64,000 nucleotides of DNA from a bacterium (GCA_021777565.1 JAJYDJ010000001.1:124001-188000); one strand, 5' to 3'. Positions 51,305-59,716 are shown, counted from the first letter of the stretch. Numbers and translations are program-made. The notes: generated from the sequence alone by a model not told the origin.

Positions 51305-52108
51305 TTATTTTGCGGATTGGGTCGCTGGTGCTGTGGTGACTACAGGTTTTACAGAAGGCATAGGAGTAACGGTTGGCATGGTTAAGGGAATGGTTATCTG
51401 ATTCTCAAGCTTGAGTACTGACTGAACAACACCTTTTGCGGTAACCAGGGATTTTGGCAGGATCTTGACGACTGTTGAACCACTTGCGGAGGCAGCTGGC
51501 AAAAGCTGCAGTTCGATAACGGTTCCTGCTCCTTTGACGGGAAGTTGTGTCGGAGTAATTCCTAGCGCATAGGTGAAATTACCGGTCTTCATATTCAGGT
51601 CTTTAAAGAGGACATCAGGATTGGCAAAGAAACTTGCAGGAGTTGCGGTGACACTTGAGAAGGCTGCTGGATCAAAGCTTAACTCTAACTGCACGGCTGT
51701 AACTTCGTTACCGCCACTATCAATGTGTACGTCAACAGTCCTCATTTTGCTTGAGCTGGTAGCTGGCTGCAGTTCAAGTGAGAGTACGGTCTGGGCTACT
51801 GGTGTGGGCGTTGGTTTTGGAGCGGTAGGCGTTTTTTTGACACTGCCAGGATATTGCGTGATAGCTAAATACAAAAGGAAGACAGTAATAAGTGCGAGCG
51901 CTGCAATAAAGAATGTTGTTCGTCGTGGGAGGGACATAAATGATCCCGTTGGCTGTCCACCTACTGGTGGCATTTCTGGTGGCACAGGTGTTGCTGGAGG
52001 AGTCATTGGTGATGGCGCAGCAGAGGTCGAGGCCTCAGGGGTTGGAATAGCAGGCATTGTTGGAGTAGGGATAGGTGATCCACTTGGCGTAACTGGTGAT
52101 GTATCCAT
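51305..52108 (-). CDS. Cohesin-like surface protein with Pro-rich cytoplasmic tail
   Basis: 267 residues: a Pro/Thr/Ala-rich N-terminal stretch (about 1-62), a membrane helix (about 66-90), a Thr/Pro linker, then a cohesin-type beta sandwich (VDVHIDSGGNEVTAVQLELSFDPAAF; GAGTVIELQLLPAASASG) and a second Pro-rich tail. Cohesins bind dockerins in cellulosomes and occur more widely as envelope modules; no dockerin was seen here. TATGAT exactly six bases before the ATG at 52108 supports a leaderless start. Confidence 0.65.
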   Translation of the reverse strand: MDTSPVTPSGSPIPTPTMPAIPTPEASTSAAPSPMTPPATPVPPEMPPVGGQPTGSFMSLPRRTTFFIAALALITVFLLYLAITQYPGSVKKTPTAPKPTPTPVAQTVLSLELQPATSSSKMRTVDVHIDSGGNEVTAVQLELSFDPAAFSSVTATPASFFANPDVLFKDLNMKTGNFTYALGITPTQLPVKGAGTVIELQLLPAASASGSTVVKILPKSLVTAKGVVQSVLKLENQITIPLTMPTVTPMPSVKPVVTTAPATQSAK

Positions 52109-52164
52109 ATATCCATCATAAAGATTGTTTTGACATTGTGTCAATATGATATAAAATTGAGCTC

Positions 52165-53109
52165 ATGAAGGTTCGTCAATCTGTTTTTGATACATACTGG
52201 TACTTTGCTGCAGAGAGGCAGAACATTTTTTTTAATAGGCTGAATGGCCGTGAGCCCCTGACACAAGATCCAATTTTTCAAATGTACAAGTTCTGTAATA
52301 GCTATCGGGCCAGTGATAGAGTGTCTCAGTTTCTCATTCGTGAAGTCATATATAACAAGCAGTATTCAGAGGAAGACACCTTATTTCGTATCTTTCTCTT
52401 TCGGCTTTTGAATAAAAGTGAGACCTGGGGGCTTTTGGAAAAGGAATTAGGTGAGATTTCTTTGCGCACCTTTTCTCCTGATAGGTATGCCCGCGCCATT
52501 GAAAGTATCTATGCAAGGGGAGAGATAGTCTATGGCAATGCATTTATCTTGTGTGCGACCAAAGCATTTGGATTTGATAAAAAACATGAAAATCATATGG
52601 CACTGATGAAATATGTTTTCCGCGACACGGACTTCTCCCAAAAACTCTTGCATGCCACCTCACTGCAACATCTGTTTGAGACACTTCGCTCACTTCCCTT
52701 GATAGGGGACTTTATGGCATATCAGATCGCGATTGACTTAAATTACTCGGATGTCTTTAATTTTGATGAAAATGATTTCACTATTGCTGGTCCTGGTGCC
52801 AAACGTGGCATTGCAAAATGTTTTGAAGATACGAATGGCAAAGACAGCGCCTATGTGATCCAGTGGATGGTTGAAAATCAGGATAAAGAGTTTGCCCGTC
52901 TGGGGATCAATTTTCAATCTCTGTGGGGGAGAAAGTTACATGCAATCGATTGTCAGGGACTTTTTTGTGAAACCGATAAATATTCACGAGTCAAATTCCC
53001 TGAGCTTAAAAGTAATAGAGTACGTATGAAGACAACCTTTTCTAGGCATAGCAGCCAAATATCATATTTTTACCCACCCAAATGGGGGATTAATGAAAAG
53101 ATAGGATAA
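52165..53109 (+). CDS. DNA base hypermodification-family protein (5-hmdU DNA kinase helical domain)
   Basis: A 314-residue soluble protein. The opening FDTYWYFAAERQNIFFNRLNG, then LTQDPIFQMYKFCNSYRASDRVSQFLIREVIY, and later LPLIGDFMAYQIAIDLNYS with FTIAGPGAKRG match, as I recall the family, the HMUDK_hel proteins linked to phage thymine hypermodification (5-hydroxymethyl-dU kinase and related pyrophosphorylases). The fold is related to HhH DNA glycosylases, and the GxF/GPGA loop fits DNA contact. In phages such proteins act on modified thymine in DNA. No phage genes lie nearby. A TATAAA box sits nine bases before the ATG. Function in this cell is unknown. Confidence 0.7.
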   Translation: MKVRQSVFDTYWYFAAERQNIFFNRLNGREPLTQDPIFQMYKFCNSYRASDRVSQFLIREVIYNKQYSEEDTLFRIFLFRLLNKSETWGLLEKELGEISLRTFSPDRYARAIESIYARGEIVYGNAFILCATKAFGFDKKHENHMALMKYVFRDTDFSQKLLHATSLQHLFETLRSLPLIGDFMAYQIAIDLNYSDVFNFDENDFTIAGPGAKRGIAKCFEDTNGKDSAYVIQWMVENQDKEFARLGINFQSLWGRKLHAIDCQGLFCETDKYSRVKFPELKSNRVRMKTTFSRHSSQISYFYPPKWGINEKIG

Positions 53110-53127
53110 GATTGCTATGATAGTGTT

Positions 53128-53250
53128 ATGGTAGGTTTCTATGCACGAATGGTACTGATTGGGGGACTCGCGGTCGTCGGGTTTATCATAAGTCTTTTAT
53201 TCTCAAGTCACTTTGGATTTTGTGTCCCAATAGGTGGCGCGTGTGGATAA
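53128..53250 (+). CDS. 40-residue single-pass membrane protein
   Basis: A short frame beginning MVGFYARMVLIGGL with a membrane helix over residues 8-28 and a short tail with two Cys (FGFCVPIGGACG). TATGAT at 53116-53121 lies exactly six bases before the ATG, the leaderless spacing used across the window. The next gene starts two bases after the stop, which suggests an operon. Function is unknown. Confidence 0.55.
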   Translation: MVGFYARMVLIGGLAVVGFIISLLFSSHFGFCVPIGGACG

Positions 53251-53252
53251 CT

Positions 53253-53648
53253 ATGAAGCTTGAAACCAGTATCTATGAGTTTTTTACCGGCGTTTTTGAA
53301 CTTGCGAAAGTCCCTCCTTCTCAACAACAAGATCTCATGGATCAGCTCAGTAGTGCTTCTTTAGTATCAGCCGCTGCAGAGATGATAGGGCAACTGTCCC
53401 AGACTACCAACGCTAAAAAACAAGAGAAGAGCAAAGAGAAACTTGACGAACTTGTGTCGACCTATGGCGAAGAGGCGGTTAAGATGGCTCTAGCCAGAGC
53501 ACTACGTGCCAACACGACCATTACTCTGGTTGAATTTATGCAGGGTCTCAGTCCTGAAGAACAAGGAACAGTAACCACAGTAGTCAATGAGTTAAACATC
53601 CATGACGTGACCAATCTCCCCAAGAATTTTTTCTCACTTTTTGAGTAA
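53253..53648 (+). CDS. Hypothetical helical protein
   Basis: A 131-residue soluble protein, nearly all helical (LETSIYEFFTGVFELAKVPPSQQQDLMDQL; KEKLDELVSTYGEEAVKMALARAL). No family was recognised. The ATG at 53253 lies two bases after the stop of the 40-residue membrane gene; an upstream in-frame start at 53220 would overlap that gene and is not preferred. Confidence 0.55.
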   Translation: MKLETSIYEFFTGVFELAKVPPSQQQDLMDQLSSASLVSAAAEMIGQLSQTTNAKKQEKSKEKLDELVSTYGEEAVKMALARALRANTTITLVEFMQGLSPEEQGTVTTVVNELNIHDVTNLPKNFFSLFE

Positions 53649-53708
53649 TCAAACGGGGATACTATTTGATACATTGTCTCATGAAAAAAAACTCATTATG
53701 ATAAAACC

Positions 53709-55037
53709 ATGCTTCAAAAGACTGATAAAGAAGTGTATGATCTGATTCAAAAAGAAGAAGAACGTCAGCGTGACGGATTGGAAATGATCCCCTCAGAGAA
53801 CTATACCAGCGCAGAAGTACGTGAATGCCTCGGCTCAATTCTTACGAATAAATATTCAGAAGGGTACCCAAAAAAGAGATATTACGGTGGAAATGAATTT
53901 ATCGATGAAATCGAGATATTAGCGCAAAATCGAGCAAAAAAGTTGTTCGATGTTCCTCATGCCAATGTACAGCCATATTCTGGGAGTCCAGCGAATTTTG
54001 CGGTCTATGTGGCAGTGTGTGAACCAGGCGACAGCGTCATGGGACTCAATCTTCCTGATGGTGGCCATCTGACTCATGGGTGGAAAGCATCCGCAACCGC
54101 AAAGTTTTTTGACTCTCATCCCTACCATGTAAAGCCTGACGGTCATGTCGATATTGATGAAGCATGGAAGATCGCCAAAGAGTACAAACCCAAGCTTATT
54201 TGGGCTGGAGCCACTGCATATATGTATCAGTATGAATTTGAGAAGTTTGCCGAGATTGCAGATAGTGTTGGGGCTTACTTTGCTACAGATATAGCCCATG
54301 TTGCAGGATTGGTCGCTGCAGGCTCCCACCCAAGTCCAGTGCCTTATGCACATATCGTTACGACTACCACGCATAAGACACTTCGTGGTCCACGTGGTGG
54401 CATGATCATGGTGACTGAGAAAGGTCTTGCCAAGGATCCAGACTTGGGTAAAAAAATTGACGCGGCTATTTTCCCTGGTATTCAGGGAGGTCCACACAAT
54501 CATCAGACAGCAGCTATTGCCGTGGCACTTGAACAAGCGATGACGCCTGCATTCAAAGAGTATGGCCAGCAGATAGTCACCAATGCGAAAGCCCTGGCAG
54601 AAGCCCTGAAAAAAGAAGGATTGACCTTGGTTGGCAATGGTACGGAAAATCATCTGATTTTAATTAATCTTGTCCCCTTGATGGGACCTGGTGGAGGAGC
54701 ACTTGCCGAGCATGCTTTGGGACTTATCAATATTACGATGAATAAAAATACTATTCCTGCCGAACCAGCCTCACCTTTCTTCCCAAGTGGTCTCCGTCTA
54801 GGTACCCCGACACTGACTACCCGTGGCATGAAAGAGGATGATATGGGTAAAGTCGCTCACTGGATAGCGGCAGCACTGCATGAGATTAAGGATTATCATA
54901 TGCCTGAGGAGAAAGAAGCACGACCCAAATACGTCAAAGAATTTAAAGAAAAGATTGAAGGGAATGCAAATCTTATGAAGCTCCGTCAGGAGGTTATTGC
55001 CTTTGCTCATGATTTCCCAGTAGAACCTACCCTCTGA
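53709..55037 (+). CDS. glyA: Serine hydroxymethyltransferase
   Basis: A 442-residue PLP enzyme that interconverts serine and glycine and supplies methylene-tetrahydrofolate, the one-carbon donor for thymidylate synthesis. Seen: LEMIPSENYTSAEVRE, the SEGYPKKRYYGG substrate loop, ATDIAHVAGLVAAG, and the PLP lysine in VTTTTHKTLRGPRGG near residue 225. Promoter TTGTCT, 17-base spacer, TATGAT, then six bases to the ATG. Full length, TGA stop. It is followed by tRNA-His and then metK. Confidence 0.95.
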   Translation: MLQKTDKEVYDLIQKEEERQRDGLEMIPSENYTSAEVRECLGSILTNKYSEGYPKKRYYGGNEFIDEIEILAQNRAKKLFDVPHANVQPYSGSPANFAVYVAVCEPGDSVMGLNLPDGGHLTHGWKASATAKFFDSHPYHVKPDGHVDIDEAWKIAKEYKPKLIWAGATAYMYQYEFEKFAEIADSVGAYFATDIAHVAGLVAAGSHPSPVPYAHIVTTTTHKTLRGPRGGMIMVTEKGLAKDPDLGKKIDAAIFPGIQGGPHNHQTAAIAVALEQAMTPAFKEYGQQIVTNAKALAEALKKEGLTLVGNGTENHLILINLVPLMGPGGGALAEHALGLINITMNKNTIPAEPASPFFPSGLRLGTPTLTTRGMKEDDMGKVAHWIAAALHEIKDYHMPEEKEARPKYVKEFKEKIEGNANLMKLRQEVIAFAHDFPVEPTL

Positions 55038-55081
55038 TTTCTGGAATTTACCCCAACATTTTGGTACAATAAGGCTATCTT

Positions 55082-55156
55082 GGTGGCTGTAGCTCAGTTG
55101 GTTAGAGCGTCAGTTTGTGGTACTGAATGTCGCGGGTCCGAATCCCGTCAGCCACC
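55082..55156 (+). tRNA. tRNA-His (GTG)
   Basis: The extra 5' G (55082, the G-1 that marks tRNA-His) pairs with C73; acceptor stem GTGGCTG/CAGCCAC; anticodon stem TCAGT/ACTGA with loop TTGTGGT, anticodon GTG; T stem CGGG/CCCG. CCA is not fully encoded. A TACAAT box lies about 12 bases upstream. It supplies the tRNA sensed by the hisS attenuator. Confidence 0.93.
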
Positions 55157-55274
55157 CATAGAATCCTTTTTGTACCTACAACATCTCTCTTAGACGTCCC
55201 CATGCATTTCTGCAGATCGTCTTTATGTAGTTAGGGGGTTGCAAAAGAGTATTGTATGATGGCATACTAACTAT

Positions 55275-55356
55275 GCATTCAGAGAGATAGGAGAGTATCG
55301 GCTCGTACCTATCCGGCAACCCTTCATAGCATGGGTGCCAAACCGACATAGAATGT
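55275..55356 (+). promoter_or_regulatory. SAM riboswitch (SAM-I clan, compact, no P4)
   Basis: It lies just before metK. P1 GCATTC (55275-55280) pairs with GAATGT (55351-55356); P2 GATAGG (55286-55291) with CCTATC (55308-55313); P3 GGC-AA-CCC (55315-55322) with GGG-T-GCC (55333-55339). TCGG in the P2 loop (55298-55301) can pair with CCGA (55343-55346) as the pseudoknot. The CCGGCAACC and GGTGCCAA cores match the SAM-I family. No P4 helix is present, so it may be a SAM-I/IV variant or a new compact form. No terminator follows, so control at the metK start 15 bases on is likely. Confidence 0.75.
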
Positions 55357-55371
55357 GATTTTAGATAAACT

Positions 55372-56478
55372 ATGCAAGACTACACGTTTACTTCAGAATC
55401 TGTTTGTAGCGGACACCCCGATAAAGTGTGTGATCAAATAAGTGATGGTATCGTCGATGCAGTCCTTTCAAAAGATCCTCGTGGGAGGGTTGCGATGGAA
55501 GCACTCGTTACTGAAAATAAGATTGTACTCGCAGGAGAAGTGACGACTTCTGCAAAAGTTGATTTTGAAGCTATCACTAGGCAAGTTATAAAAGACCTAG
55601 ACTATACTGATTCTCGATTTCGATTTACTCATGAATCTTCTCTGGACATGTATATCCACGAGCAGTCTCCTGAAATTGCTGCTGGCGTAGATGAAGAAGG
55701 AGCTGGAGATCAAGGGATGATGTTTGGGTATGCGTGTCATGAAACACCTGAGCTGATGCCATTACCAATCACACTTGCTCATCGTATGGCGCAGAAAATT
55801 GACGATGTAAGAAAATCTAAAGTCATTGCATATCTTCGCCCTGATGGGAAGACACAGGTGAGTGTACGATATGAGAATGGAAAGCCTGTCGCTATTACAT
55901 CGGTTGTCATTGCTGTCCCTCATGAGGAAGAGAAGCAATTAAAAGAAGTACGCAATAGCTTGTATAGAGAAGTTGTCAGTCCTGTTTTGGCCGCGTATGG
56001 TTTTACATTCCCAGAGGATCAAGTCATTGTGAATGGAACAGGCATTTGGCACATTGGCGGACCGGCCAGTGATACAGGACTTACAGGGCGTAAAATTGTT
56101 GTGGATGGCTATGGTGGGTATGCCAGGGTAGGTGGGGGTGCTTTTTCTGGGAAAGACCCAACAAAGGTTGATCGATCAGGGGCGTATGCTGCACGATTTC
56201 TGGCAAAAAATATTGTTGCAAAAGGGTTAGCAGAGAGAGCTGAAGTGAGACTAGCTTACTTTATCGGAGCAAAAAAACCGTTGATGCAAGACGTTGAAAC
56301 ATTCGGAACAGAAAAAGTCTTGAGAGAACATATTCAAAAGTTCATGCATGAGATTTTAGATACATCAGTCGCTGGTATCCTCAAAACGTTGAATTTACGA
56401 ACACCTATCTATAAAAATACTGCTGCCTATGGGCATTTCGGTCGGAGTGAGTTCCCGTGGGAAAAAATTGTGGCATGA
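55372..56478 (+). CDS. metK: S-adenosylmethionine synthetase
   Basis: A 368-residue enzyme that makes SAM from methionine and ATP. Motifs: SVCSGHPDKVCDQISDGIVDAVL, GAGDQGMMFGYA near residue 117, and GGGAFSGKDPTKVDRSGAYAAR near residue 255. It is slightly shorter than E. coli MetK. No Shine-Dalgarno site lies before the ATG. The SAM riboswitch directly upstream gives product feedback. SAM feeds the SpoU methyltransferase and others. Confidence 0.95.
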   Translation: MQDYTFTSESVCSGHPDKVCDQISDGIVDAVLSKDPRGRVAMEALVTENKIVLAGEVTTSAKVDFEAITRQVIKDLDYTDSRFRFTHESSLDMYIHEQSPEIAAGVDEEGAGDQGMMFGYACHETPELMPLPITLAHRMAQKIDDVRKSKVIAYLRPDGKTQVSVRYENGKPVAITSVVIAVPHEEEKQLKEVRNSLYREVVSPVLAAYGFTFPEDQVIVNGTGIWHIGGPASDTGLTGRKIVVDGYGGYARVGGGAFSGKDPTKVDRSGAYAARFLAKNIVAKGLAERAEVRLAYFIGAKKPLMQDVETFGTEKVLREHIQKFMHEILDTSVAGILKTLNLRTPIYKNTAAYGHFGRSEFPWEKIVA

Positions 56479-56521
56479 TCACTTCAGTATCTTAAAAGAT
56501 AATCTTTGCTATACTAGGGGC

Positions 56522-57664
56522 ATGCGACGAGTGCTTCTGATCATTGGTTTATTTATCTCTTCACTCTTTAGTTTTTCTCCAAGTGCACATGCTCAAAGTA
56601 TGCAAAATCTCCAGGATTTTTTCATGAAAGGCACCATTGTTTCTTCTCAACAGGAGACGGGGAGTAGTCTTGGTGGTTCGCAAGTACCAACGGACTTAGA
56701 AGTAAAAGTACTTGATGGCCCACTGCAAGGCAAAACCGTGGCAGTACAGTATCTCTTTGACCAAAACGGCTCGATGGGGAGTATGGGGGTAGGGACAACG
56801 ATTATTCTGGAAGCCAAAACTGATCCAACGACAGGAAGTTTGCAATATGGTGTCTATGAACAGTATCGACTTGATTGGGTATGGGTAGTACTCGGAGCAT
56901 TTTTGATCGTCATTGTGGGTATCGCGAGGTGGCGTGGACTGGGATCGGTGGCTGGGCTTCTGGTTAGTCTTGGCATTATCGGTGGATATATCGTGCCACA
57001 GATTATTAATGGTGCTGATCCACTGCAAACTTGTCTAGTTGGTTCTGGCATCATTCTTCTCATTACAACCTATATTGCCCATGGTATCTCGCTTCGAACC
57101 ACCCTTGCTGTTGTATCCACTGGTATTGTTCTTGTTCTGGCTGTGGGATTAGCGCAGCTTGTTGTACATCTACTGCAATTGTCTGGGATTGGTAATGAAG
57201 AAATATATAATCTACAGGTTGGGATGACGCATTCGATCAATCCTCAAGGGCTTTTCCTTGGTGGGCTTCTGATCGGTACACTTGGTGCCCTCAATGACAT
57301 CACGACCACCCAGGTTATTACCGTCTTTACCCTTATTGATGAGAAAGCAGGCAAGTCAGTAGGGGAGCTCTTTAAAAAAGGTATGGCAATTGGTCAGGAG
57401 CATATTGCCTCACTCATCAATACACTTGTCCTTGCCTACGCTGGGACATCCCTTGGTGTCTTTATTTTCTTTGGCCTGAACCCCATGCACTTGCCTTGGT
57501 GGGTACTCATGAATAATGAGGGTACCGTCGAGGAAATCGTGCGAAGTGTGGTTGGCAGTATCGCTTTGATTTTGGTAGTTCCTGTGAGCACATGGCTGGC
57601 TGCCTGGATTGGGCTGCAAGGTACACGACTCAAAGATTTCTTCCCAGAGCCCAAGAAAGGGTAG
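56522..57664 (+). CDS. YibE/F-family membrane protein
   Basis: A 380-residue protein: signal-like first helix (residues 4-22), an extracytoplasmic OB-like stretch (residues 45-100, TDLEVKVLDGPLQGKTV), then seven or eight helices of the YibE/F family (GLLVSLGIIGGYIVPQIINGADPL; HSINPQGLFLGGLLIGTLGALNDITTTQ). Function is not established; transport has been suggested. TATACT (56510-56515) then six bases fix the ATG at 56522; the longer frame overlaps metK and is rejected. Confidence 0.8.
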   Translation: MRRVLLIIGLFISSLFSFSPSAHAQSMQNLQDFFMKGTIVSSQQETGSSLGGSQVPTDLEVKVLDGPLQGKTVAVQYLFDQNGSMGSMGVGTTIILEAKTDPTTGSLQYGVYEQYRLDWVWVVLGAFLIVIVGIARWRGLGSVAGLLVSLGIIGGYIVPQIINGADPLQTCLVGSGIILLITTYIAHGISLRTTLAVVSTGIVLVLAVGLAQLVVHLLQLSGIGNEEIYNLQVGMTHSINPQGLFLGGLLIGTLGALNDITTTQVITVFTLIDEKAGKSVGELFKKGMAIGQEHIASLINTLVLAYAGTSLGVFIFFGLNPMHLPWWVLMNNEGTVEEIVRSVVGSIALILVVPVSTWLAAWIGLQGTRLKDFFPEPKKG

Positions 57665-57684
57665 TTTTTTTCTAAAATTTCCTG

Positions 57685-57787
57685 TATAATACCTCTATCA
57701 CACACATTCAGTACTAAATCCTGACTGATGACAGTTCAGACTGAATGGAGGAGTCCCGCCTACGGCGAGGCGAAGAAGGATTTAATT
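57685..57787 (+). promoter_or_regulatory. rpsB promoter and structured leader
   Basis: TATAAT at 57685-57690 precedes a leader of about 90 bases, unusual here. CATTCAGT (57705-57712) pairs perfectly with ACTGAATG (57740-57747), and CGCCT (57757-57761) with AGGCG (57768-57772), followed by AAGGA eight bases before the ATG. This could be an S2 feedback site, as rpsB leaders are in other bacteria (inferred). Confidence 0.6.
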
Positions 57788-58648
57788 ATGAAAGCAATTA
57801 CACTTGAAGAACTGCTTGAGGCCGGATGCCATTTTGGGCACCAGGTTGGCCGTCAAAATCCAAAAGCACGAGACTATGTCTTCGAAGCTCGCGATGGAGT
57901 CCACATTATTGATCTTGCCTTGACCAAAGAAGGTCTTGAAAAGGCAGCCGAATATATTAAACAAGTGGCTTCAGAAGATGGAACACTTTTGATCGTTGGA
58001 TCAAAAAGACAAGCTGTTCCTGTTTTGACAGAGAAACTCCAAACACTTCGCAGTGCACTTCAGGAAAAAGGAGTCAGTGATAATCTCTACACCGTAACCG
58101 CTCGTTGGATTGGTGGAACATTGACCAATTCTGAGCAGATGATCAAAAACTACAAGAGACTTGAAGACTTGACTGAAAAGCTTCAGGATGAAGTAGTAAA
58201 AGCCCGCTACACCAAGAAAGAACTTGGTCTCATGGAAAAACAGCGCGGAAAGTTGAACACATTCTACTCAGGTCTTTTAGGTATGACCACCAAACCAACA
58301 GCTATCTTTGTTATCGACACACATTTTGAAGAACTTGCAGTCAAAGAAGCAAAGAAAATGGGTGTTCCTGTAGTTGGAATTGTTGATACCAATGCTGATC
58401 CAGATCCAGTTGACTATGTTATCCCAGCTAACGATGATGCCGCAGGAAGTTTGGAACTTTTGATTGGCTACATCTTGGATGCATGGCAAGAAGGTCGCAC
58501 CGGGGTTGAAGCAAAAAAAGCAGCCAAGAGTAAAAAAGAAGCAGCAGTTGAAGAAGAAATCAAAGAAGAAGAAAAAACTGAAGAGAAAAAAGCAGAAAAA
58601 CCTGCAAAGAAAACTACTACAAAGAAAGCAAAAAAGGAGGATAAATAA
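57788..58648 (+). CDS. rpsB: 30S ribosomal protein S2
   Basis: A 286-residue S2: LLEAGCHFGHQVGRQNPKARDYVFEARDGVHIIDL at the start, TVTARWIGGTLTNSEQM, and PTAIFVIDTHFEELAVKEAKKMGVPVVGIVDTNADPDPVDYVIPANDD. The C-terminal 50 residues form a Lys/Glu/Ala-rich low-complexity tail. The start is set by AAGGA and the conserved N-terminus; the upstream frame to 57728 is leader sequence. It forms the classic rpsB-tsf pair. Confidence 0.95.
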   Translation: MKAITLEELLEAGCHFGHQVGRQNPKARDYVFEARDGVHIIDLALTKEGLEKAAEYIKQVASEDGTLLIVGSKRQAVPVLTEKLQTLRSALQEKGVSDNLYTVTARWIGGTLTNSEQMIKNYKRLEDLTEKLQDEVVKARYTKKELGLMEKQRGKLNTFYSGLLGMTTKPTAIFVIDTHFEELAVKEAKKMGVPVVGIVDTNADPDPVDYVIPANDDAAGSLELLIGYILDAWQEGRTGVEAKKAAKSKKEAAVEEEIKEEEKTEEKKAEKPAKKTTTKKAKKEDK

Positions 58649-58650
58649 TC

Positions 58651-59103
58651 GTGGCATTTGATCTTACCATGTTGAAAAAACTTCGTGAGGAAACAGAAGC
58701 TTCTATTGCAGATTGCCGCATGGCGCTTGAAGAGACTGATGGTGACTACCAAAAAGCCCTTGAATGGATCAAAAAGCGAGCAGTCGCAAAAGCCGAGAAG
58801 AAAGCAGATCGTGAAGCAGGACAGGGAATTGTCGAGGCATACATTCATGGAAATGGCAAAATTGGTGTTTTGGTACAACTTCTGTGCGAGACTGATTTCG
58901 TAGCCCGAACTGATGACTTCAAGAACTTGGCTCATGACATCGCACTGCAAATTGCTGCCATGAACCCTGAAAATGTCGAAGAACTTCTCAAACAAGAATT
59001 TATTAAAGATACTTCAGTGACGATTGAACAGAAAATCAAGCAAGTCATTGGCAAACTGGGTGAGAATATCATCTTGAAAGGTTTTGCCAGACTTGATATA
59101 TAA
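58651..59103 (+). CDS. tsf: Elongation factor Ts, short form
   Basis: A 150-residue nucleotide exchange factor for EF-Tu, about half the E. coli length (283). The N-terminal UBA-like region (LRKKREETEAS-type here as LREETEASIADCRMALEETDG) and one core subdomain (GKIGVLVQLLCETDFVAR) are kept; the second core copy and the coiled coil are missing. The start is GTG at 58651 with AAGGAGG in the tail of rpsB. The TAA stop lies inside the TATAAT of the frr promoter. Confidence 0.92.
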   Translation: MAFDLTMLKKLREETEASIADCRMALEETDGDYQKALEWIKKRAVAKAEKKADREAGQGIVEAYIHGNGKIGVLVQLLCETDFVARTDDFKNLAHDIALQIAAMNPENVEELLKQEFIKDTSVTIEQKIKQVIGKLGENIILKGFARLDI

Positions 59104-59110
59104 TATTAGT

Positions 59111-59662
59111 ATGGATCCACTTCTTCAGGAAACTTCTCAGTCCATGGACAAAGCAATTTCTTTCTTGCAACAAGACCTTGCCACGGTTCGTACAGGACGT
59201 GCAACTCCAAGTTTGGTTGAAGGATTGGTCATCAGTGTCTATGGGGGCAGTACCAAAATGAAGCTCATGGAGCTTGCTACCACAGTAGCGTCTGATGCTC
59301 AGACCTTGATGATAACCCCATTTGACCCATCAATTCTTGATGAAATCCAAAAAGGTATCATGGAAGCCAACACAGGACTGACACCAAGTAGTGACGGACA
59401 TGTTCTTCGTATCGCGATCCCTGCTCTTTCTGAAGAGAGACGACAGGAGTTGGTGAAGTTGATGCATCAAAAATTGGAAAATGCTCGTATTATGGTCCGC
59501 CAGGCAAGACAAGATGGACTGCAAGATGTAAAGAAAAATGAAGACTTGTCAGAAGATGATGTTAAACGACTTGAAAAAGATATCCAAAGACTCACCGATG
59601 AACATATTGCTACCATTGATGGACTTGGCAAAGCCAAAGAGTCAGAACTGATGCAGCTGTAA
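59111..59662 (+). CDS. frr: Ribosome recycling factor
   Basis: A 183-residue RRF that splits post-termination ribosomes with EF-G. Seen: MDKAISFLQQDLATVRTGRATPSLVEG at the start and the helical hairpin end (KNEDLSEDDVKRLEKDIQRLTDEHIATID). TATAAT (59099-59104), overlapping the tsf stop, lies exactly six bases before the ATG, so frr has its own leaderless promoter. pyrH, often between tsf and frr, is absent. Confidence 0.95.
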   Translation: MDPLLQETSQSMDKAISFLQQDLATVRTGRATPSLVEGLVISVYGGSTKMKLMELATTVASDAQTLMITPFDPSILDEIQKGIMEANTGLTPSSDGHVLRIAIPALSEERRQELVKLMHQKLENARIMVRQARQDGLQDVKKNEDLSEDDVKRLEKDIQRLTDEHIATIDGLGKAKESELMQL

Positions 59663-59716
59663 TTTCCCCTCGGGTCTTCCTGTTTTTTTCAGTAGAAGTA
59701 TAGTATGATGATTCAT

